A stretch of 64,000 bases of DNA from Bactrocera neohumeralis (taxonomy: Eukaryota > Arthropoda > Insecta > Diptera > Tephritidae), in contig NC_065922.1 in assembly GCF_024586455.1 (NCBI RefSeq), positions 24,052,089-24,116,088 on the forward strand, written 5' to 3'. Positions 58,374 to 64,000 of the stretch are shown here, piece after piece; within the stretch, counting starts at the first letter, position 1, and each line of letters begins with the position of its first letter. The notes beneath the pieces are model-generated. The model did not search any database, had not been told where the DNA came from, and was given only the letters and a program-made list of their open reading frames with translations. The position numbers were made by a program, and so were the translations under genes.

Positions 58374-59305
58374 CATGGTACTTTCCAAAGTAAACAGGAC
58401 TTTTTGAATCTAGCGCCTCTGATGGCGCCATCTATATGTCGACTAGTGCGTTAGAATCTGCTATCTTTGTCAATTGTTCAGTGAGAATTTCATGACATTT
58501 CATCGTTTGGAAGTGAAGTTATTGCGTTTTAAGTGTCAGTATGTTTGTGTTAGCGATGCGAAAATGAGCTTCAAACAAAGAGCCAACATTAAATTTTCTT
58601 TTAAAATTGGTAAAACTTTCATCGAAACGTTTCAATTAATGAAACAAGTTTATGGCGATGATTGCCTATCTCGTAGCAGAGTACACGAGTGGTCTCAACG
58701 TTTTCAAAGTGGTCGTGAGGACATAAATGACGATTAACATGTGGGCCAATCAAAATCCGTGATCACCGGAAATTCCATCGAAACTGTGCGTGAATTCATC
58801 AAAAATTAGCCGAAATCATCATTAAAATTCATGGCAATGGAATTGAATATCTTCAAAACATCGATTATCACATTTTGACCAAACATTTGGGCTTACAAAG
58901 GTCTGTGCACGGTTTGTTCTGCACAAATTGACTGACGACCAAAAATTGCTCAAAATCCGTTACACCGATCGACGCTTGTGACCAATTATTTGACCAAATA
59001 TCACATTTTAATCATTAACCACTCCCCGTATTCACCTGATAGTATGGCACCGTGCGACTTCTTCCTTTTCGGAAAAATGCATTTGCCATGAAAGAAAAGA
59101 CGTAGAGGCCATTCAAAAGGCTTGCACCGGCATACTGGCGGCCATACCGGCCAACGAGCTAAAATACTCGTTCGACATGCTTTTGGACCGTGCAAAAAGC
59201 TGTATTGAAGCAGAAGGAGACTATTTTGAATAAAATAATTGATTTTGCCGAAAAAACCATTTGTTCTGTTTTTGTAAAGACCTGTTTACTTTGGAACGCA
59301 CCTTG
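58374..59305 (+). mobile_element. Mariner copy C, internally deleted
   Basis: Flanked by TA. Left end CATGGTACTTTCCAAAGTAA, right end (inverted) TTTACTTTGGAACGCACCTTG. The frame from about 58492 reads MTFHRLEVKLLRFKCQYVCV, KMSFKQRANIKFSFKIGKTF and VYGDDCLSRSRVHEWSQRF, with stops at 58736 and near 58806. It then jumps to the C terminus (ASNKACTGILAAI-like, SFDMLLDRAKSCIEAEGDYF). The deletion removes the same catalytic region as in copies A and B, with its own junction. Confidence 0.9.
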
Positions 59306-59438
59306 TATGTCGACATAAAAAACCTGCAGTCTTCGTCCTATCGGGAATGATTGGATCAATATTTTTCGAAAAACGAGATAAATATTTCGGAGAAGAAACA
59401 CAATTTATAGTATTTAATAGAAAAAGCTTCGCAAATAA

Positions 59439-60328
59439 CGGGTGATCCAAATATAAATATTTCTTTCAATAGCATTTATTGACAGATCAGGCCTGAGTCA
59501 TGTCAAGCTGCCATGCTATTTTTGTTCAGTATTGTTTGGCATTTTATCATGAAAAGATTTACGCCTGAAAAGCTTTTACAAATCGTTCAACTTTATTACA
59601 AAAATTCACGTTTTCGCTTCGCTCAACTTATGGTCAACATATTCGGCCTACGTACTATTCGAAACACCAGCACCCTTCGTGAGACCCAGCATTCCTTATT
59701 GGAAAAGATCGTGGATCGAATAGACAACGCGCAGCACGCATTGAAGAAAATATGGTCGCCGTAGCTGAAAGTGGAGAGTCGATTCGGCGGCGTTCGCAGC
59801 AACGACGCATTTTACGTCGAGATTTTAAATTGAAAGCGTACAGCTTTTGTAAGAACTGAAGCCGATCGACCTTCCCAAGCGACATCGCTAAGCTCTATGG
59901 GCTCTTAAAAATTTTGTTGAAAATCCGACGTTTTCGAGCCAAATTTTGTTCAACGATGAGACCCATTTCTGACTCAAACGGTATGTAAACAAGAAAAATT
60001 GCCGCAGTTGTGACGAAGAGTATACTGAGTAGATTTTTATCAGAATAAATAACGGTTTGGTATGGTTTGTGGGCCGATGGAATCATCCGTCCTTATTTCT
60101 TCAAAAATGGTGCCAGTGAAAACGCAACAGTCAATAACGATCGTTATCGAGCCATAATAACCGACTATTCGACGAGTCATTGAAAATTGGTCTCAACGGA
60201 TGATCATCTGAGACATAGCCGCGGCCAACTTTTGAAGAAGATAATCTTCAAAAAATAAATGCCGAAGCATGTTCTTTCGAAAGATAATAAACATTTCCCA
60301 TAGGAAATCTCGAAATAGATCACCTTTT
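59439..60328 (+). mobile_element. Tc3-like element, internally deleted
   Basis: Left end CGGGTGATCCAAATATAAAT, right end (inverted) CTCGAAATAGATCACC. It encodes MKRFTPEKLLQIVQLYYKNS, SRFGGVRS, KLKAYSFC-like and FNDETH (first catalytic Asp), then WNHPSLFLQKW in a shifted frame. It is cut near DRYRAIITDYS and joined to the 3' UTR AGCCGCGGCCAAC. The second and third catalytic residues are lost. Confidence 0.85.
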
Positions 60329-60985
60329 ATATCAAATATCCTCAGCTCTGTAGACTAATAAGATTACTCGCTGTTAGCATAGTTTAATGCTTAACTTGAA
60401 GAATTACGTGGGAATACTGTTTTTAAACAATCTTCTCTATAGCTCGGCTTTTTCCAGGCTGAAATTGAAAAATCTCGACAGACAAACTTTGGAGAACCCA
60501 GCGACGTCTCTGGGACTGATATTGATCGCCTAAATATATTAAGGATGATCCCATAATGCTTTGTCGACCTATGCACTTTAAAAAGATTTTGAGTAAAACA
60601 AAGGACAAATATCTGTTCAAGTGAGATCCATCGGTTTTTGGATTAGATCGGTTGTCGAGTTTGATTATGTAAGCCATTTCACAAAAGCTGTAGGGAACCA
60701 TTTAAATAAGTTTGGATAAAAACTTGGAGCTCGATGTATTGGTGCCACACGAGTTAGTACAAACAAAAAATCCAATTGACCGATTTTCTAATTGGGAATC
60801 CGGATCCAACTAAATCAATCCGGATCCGGATAAAAGTAGATGGTAAACTGTGATAATAAAAGGGCACTTACGAAAATGTCAAGCGAAAACGGTCTTGGTG
60901 AGCCAGCGTAACTGGTGGCCAAGACGGTATTGACATTCAGGAAGATTTTTTTATGCGTTTGATAAGATTGGCAAGAAGTAATCTA
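60329..60985. other. Spacer, no gene seen
   Basis: No supported ORF or repeat. Confidence 0.55.
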
Positions 60986-60989
60986 TTAT

Positions 60990-61425
60990 GAGCTGCTCTC
61001 TCTTGCCAAACTCTTACTTCGGAACTTTACTGACAACAATTGGATCTGCTAAAGAAAGCAATCGTGCAGAAGAGGCGAGATTTATTCAATAGGAGAAAAT
61101 TGTATTCTATCAGAACAATGCCACATACATCGATAGGTACTCGTTTAAAGCTCCCGAAGCTTGGTTGGAAGGTTCTTATGCATTCGCCTTATTGTTCGTA
61201 CCTGGTACGAAGTGATTATTATCCGTTTTTGTCTATGGCATTAATGATTTTGTTGGTGTAAAATCACAACCAGAGAAGCTTGTGAAAATCGACTCTTCCG
61301 TAGTTTCTGCCAATAGAGAGTATGTTTCTATGAAAGTGGCATTGTGGATATATCTTGAACATGACAACAAGTTGTCGCACAAAATGGCCAATTGCCCTAA
61401 ATCGGATCAAAAGAATGGATTTTTT
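60990..61425 (+). mobile_element. Mariner C-terminal fragment (Mos1-like group)
   Basis: Plus frame 61040-61261: LDLLKKAIVQKRRDLFNRRK, then KLPKLGWKVLMHSPYCSYLV, RSDYYPFLSMA. This corresponds to the segment around the third catalytic residue (PPYSPDLAPSDYHLF), with the SPD of the motif changed to CSYL. The later C terminus RTKWPIALNRIK is out of frame. The group is different from copies A-C. Ends were not found. Confidence 0.75.
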
Positions 61426-62353
61426 TATATTAGACATTGAGGAAAATGTAAACAGATATATTTTATATTTACTCTAAAACTTTTTTTTTAAATATTTAAA
61501 CAAAGCAGTTAAAAATTGTTATTAATTTTTTATGCTTATGTAACTTGTAACATTCTACAATTAAGATTAAACATTTCTGATTGCCGGCGAAACCGCAGCC
61601 AAAGCCCAAAGAATTGCCCACAAAAAGCGATTTCAAGCAACAGTATGCTTATCGATATGTATGCGACATGGACCGGTCGTCTGGTAGGCATTTCTCACAA
61701 TTGCAACATACTCGTACAGCCGAATCACAATCTCTGCGCCGCGATTGCAGTTCTCAGTTCCCAGCGCGAATAAGTGAATAATTACATGAATTAGCAGCGA
61801 AAGGCATAGGATGGCGCAATGGTGAAATGCCAAACTGCACAGCGGTGCGAACGACGACACGACGACCAAAGGCATCGGATGTTGAGTCAAATAAACAGAA
61901 AGCAGCAGCGGCAACAACAACAACAACAAACGAAAGAATAAATAATACAATCGAGGAACAACAAAAATCGCACACTCAACAAGTGAAGCAACAAACGGAA
62001 TGCACTGACCTGTCTCCTTCAAACATTATTTAATCGCGCGGCAAACAAAAAAGATCACAGCTCGCCCGCCACTGTACGGGCCCAAGCAATGGCACATTAC
62101 AAACCACGCTTCTTACCCAACGTTGGGCGATTATACAACAACAAACTGGCCGTACAGGCTTGGAAGCTGGGAAGCTGCTCGATACCGGTCAGTGTAGCAG
62201 CGGCGAGGTTGTTGATTTTAGGTGGGGGGATGAGAGAAAGGCCAAGAATTCGATCGCGGTCGATGTCGAACGATCAATTCCGAGAAATGAAAAGCAAACG
62301 TCTGCCGTCGTACAGCGTCTACTGTGCCAGGCAATAGCCACCGACCGTCATAG
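61426..62353. other. Unique GC-richer region, possible 5' exons
   Basis: From about 61560 the base composition rises. ATG-led plus frames 61581-61781, 61827-62033 and 62089-62337 overlap with frames on both strands, as in CAA/CAG-rich UTRs. None shows a domain. It looks like the promoter/5' UTR of a plus-strand gene lying to the right. Confidence 0.35.
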
Positions 62354-62567
62354 CCGTTATCGCGCAGCAACACCACCTCGACCAGCATCACAACCACCAC
62401 CACCACCAGTACCTACCATCGTCACCTTCGTCTTGGCTTGTCGGCCGGAACTGTAAAGGAAAACAAGAAAACAACCATGCGGCAAGTACTACGCAGGTAT
62501 GCAGCTATGGTCGAGGAAAAAGAAGAAATCGCGTGGTTGTTGCGTGAAAATGCAGATACCGGTGAGT
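62354..62567 (+). other. Candidate first coding exon
   Basis: An in-frame stop at 62351 is followed by an open frame with ATG at 62477 in a fair context (AACAACCATGC). It reads MRQVLRRYAAMVEEKEEIAW, LLRENADT up to a strong donor ACCG|GTGAGT at 62561|62562. Twenty-eight codons, charged and helix-like. No family is recognised. It is preceded by a CAC/ACC triplet run at 62370-62415. Confidence 0.3.
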
Positions 62568-63385
62568 GGAGGTGAGCAGGCGCAGGCCACAAACTTTAGC
62601 TGGGCCAGTTGTACGGAAATTCATACGATTAATAGTGTTGTTAACATAGCGGTTAGCAAAGCTGCATCCAGAGGAGTGAGCATACAATGTTGCCAGTGGA
62701 GCGCGCTTGGAACTGCATTGCTGAGCCGAGTGCGAGAGCAAGCAAAGAGCGTAGACTAATGTTGTTTACAAATTTAAGCAGTCAATGGACATCTAACTGG
62801 GGAACGACGGCACGAACTACTTTCCAGTGGACAAGAATTAACAGCGACAAGACCGTTATTGCAGAGCTGGGTCAAATCGCATACGAAGTGGACCGGCATT
62901 GTAAGATAAGTGAACAGTTGTTAGAGAGCAACTGCAGTTACTGGAATTATATGGAGAGCGAGTGAGAGCTTTGACAGAATTATATTAACTGCAAAGAAAT
63001 TGCTACCGGAAGGAGACAGTGTTAAATGAGTGCTAGTGTTAATTGAGTGGCAGTGCTAAATGAGAGTAAGAGAGATGCGAGAGTTAGTTTAGAGTCTGAG
63101 TGTGCATGATCGAAAACTCAATCAGTAATTTCTTTAATGAGAATCAGGTTGAGTAATTGCTAACTTAGAAAGTAAGGCTTATGATGACATTGGCGGCCTT
63201 GAGTGAAATGCCAAGCTCATAATCGTTAATAAATGTAGAGATACACTTCATATTCACTATATATCATATTCAATTTCTTTGATGATCATCACTCTTAAAA
63301 AACAATCCGCCAATTTTAAGCTATATTTTTGAAAGAAGTACAACGAAACAGGCATCTAACCCACCTAATTTTTACTCACTGAAGC
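62568..63385. other. Spacer, intron-like if the exon before it is real
   Basis: 62570-62990 has open frames in both directions without domains; 62990-63250 carries GAGAG/GTGCTA short repeats (GTTAAATGAGTGCTAGTG). Nothing else is supported. Confidence 0.4.
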
Positions 63386-64000
63386 TGAGTCTAAAAAAAG
63401 TATGACAATCGCCATATGAGTTGGATGTATGAAATAAATGTCAAAAGCTTCAGCGCTAATTTGTAATCTGAAAAAGCTTTCAATAATATGTTACCTTTTC
63501 TGCTTTGGCACTAAGCAGAGTTAGGAAAAACTGATTGCTAGACCCTTTCCAGAGCTTTGGCGTAAAGTGGATAGCATTATAGGCAAGAATAGAAGAATTG
63601 TCTGACGATACAAATTAAGAGATATTCTATTTAAAATCCCAAAACACTCGCTGAAGAAACTCTGTCAAATGAAAAAAAGAAGATAATCACCATATGAGTT
63701 AGATATATGAAATGAATTGCGAAATCTAGAAAGCTTTAGCATTAACTAGAATTTATAACCTTAAAAAGCTTTTAATGATCTATAGTATGAGAAGGGAAAG
63801 TATTGTTATATCCAAAAGCTTTCGAGAGCTTTGCCGTAAAGTCTATAGTATCATAGTTAAGAATAGTATAATCGCATATAATTTCGCAAGCTTCAGAGCT
63901 TTAGCACTTACTTTTAACCTTAAAATACTTCTAATGATCTGTGTGTTTTCTGCCTTGGCTCTGAGCAAAGTTAGGAGGGAAAAATTATTGTTACAATCAA
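63386..64000. repeat. Degenerate 278-bp tandem repeat reaching the window edge
   Basis: CATATGAGTTGGATGTATGA at 63413 recurs as CATATGAGTTAGATATATGA at 63691 (period 278). Blocks AAAAGCTTTCAATAAT, CCAGAGCTTTGGCGTAAAGT and CTAAGCAGAGTTAGGA recur with the same order (63470/63762, 63549/63824 and 63513/63963). The third unit is shortened. The array probably continues to the right. Confidence 0.75.

Overview
The window looks like nuclear DNA of a higher (cyclorrhaphan) fly, most likely a tephritid fruit fly. It is AT-rich, genes are sparse and split by short introns, and dipteran microsatellites (CA, TATG, CAA) are common. The spacer DNA is packed with Tc1/mariner relics and with non-LTR retrotransposon 3' ends finishing in CCATCTAACCTAACC-like tails. 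The species assignment is an inference from these features, not a search result.

Only four protein-coding genes can be supported. Three are short, intact, minus-strand ORFs at 33381-33124, 28252-28007 and 22051-21659. Each encodes a small protein with one membrane segment and the INAF motif (small-residue-rich helix, then YY/YH, F[WF]D[S], MP). I read them as a tandem inaF-like cluster; in Drosophila the inaF locus encodes several such proteins and one is needed for the TRP channel in photoreceptors. The fourth gene runs on the plus strand from about 33546 to 36129 in four visible coding exons. It encodes an SV2-like major facilitator transporter and lies head to head with the first inaF-like ORF.

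The most interesting structural point is that the first two inaF-like ORFs (in transcription order) end just before strong splice donors: AAG|GTAAGA 14 nt after the stop of ORF 3 and CTTG|GTGAGT 94 nt after the stop of ORF 2. ORF 3 also has a good acceptor 21 nt before its ATG. The last ORF instead has AATAAA 17 nt after its stop. This layout fits a spliced minus-strand transcript carrying more than one INAF ORF, although the last ORF also has a candidate TATA promoter of its own.

Layout: 1-20 kb is gene-free, with a degenerate GTTGCCA repeat at the left edge, non-LTR 3' ends, piggyBac-like (TTAA) non-autonomous elements, several mariner remnants and a microsatellite-rich stretch (9-11.7 kb). 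21.6-36.2 kb is the gene region, its intergenic spaces filled with nested transposons. 36-64 kb is again gene-poor, with RTE-like and RNase-H-type non-LTR fragments, further mariner and Tc3-like copies, three CpG/CAG-rich unique patches that look like 5' exons or promoters (about 44.5-45.1, 57.5-57.8 and 61.6-62.9 kb), and a degenerate 278-bp tandem repeat at the right edge.

Almost every transposon copy here is dead. Mariner copies from at least six sequence groups repeatedly lack the middle of the transposase while keeping their terminal inverted repeats, so the window records repeated formation of MITE-like derivatives. Nested insertions give a relative order of events.
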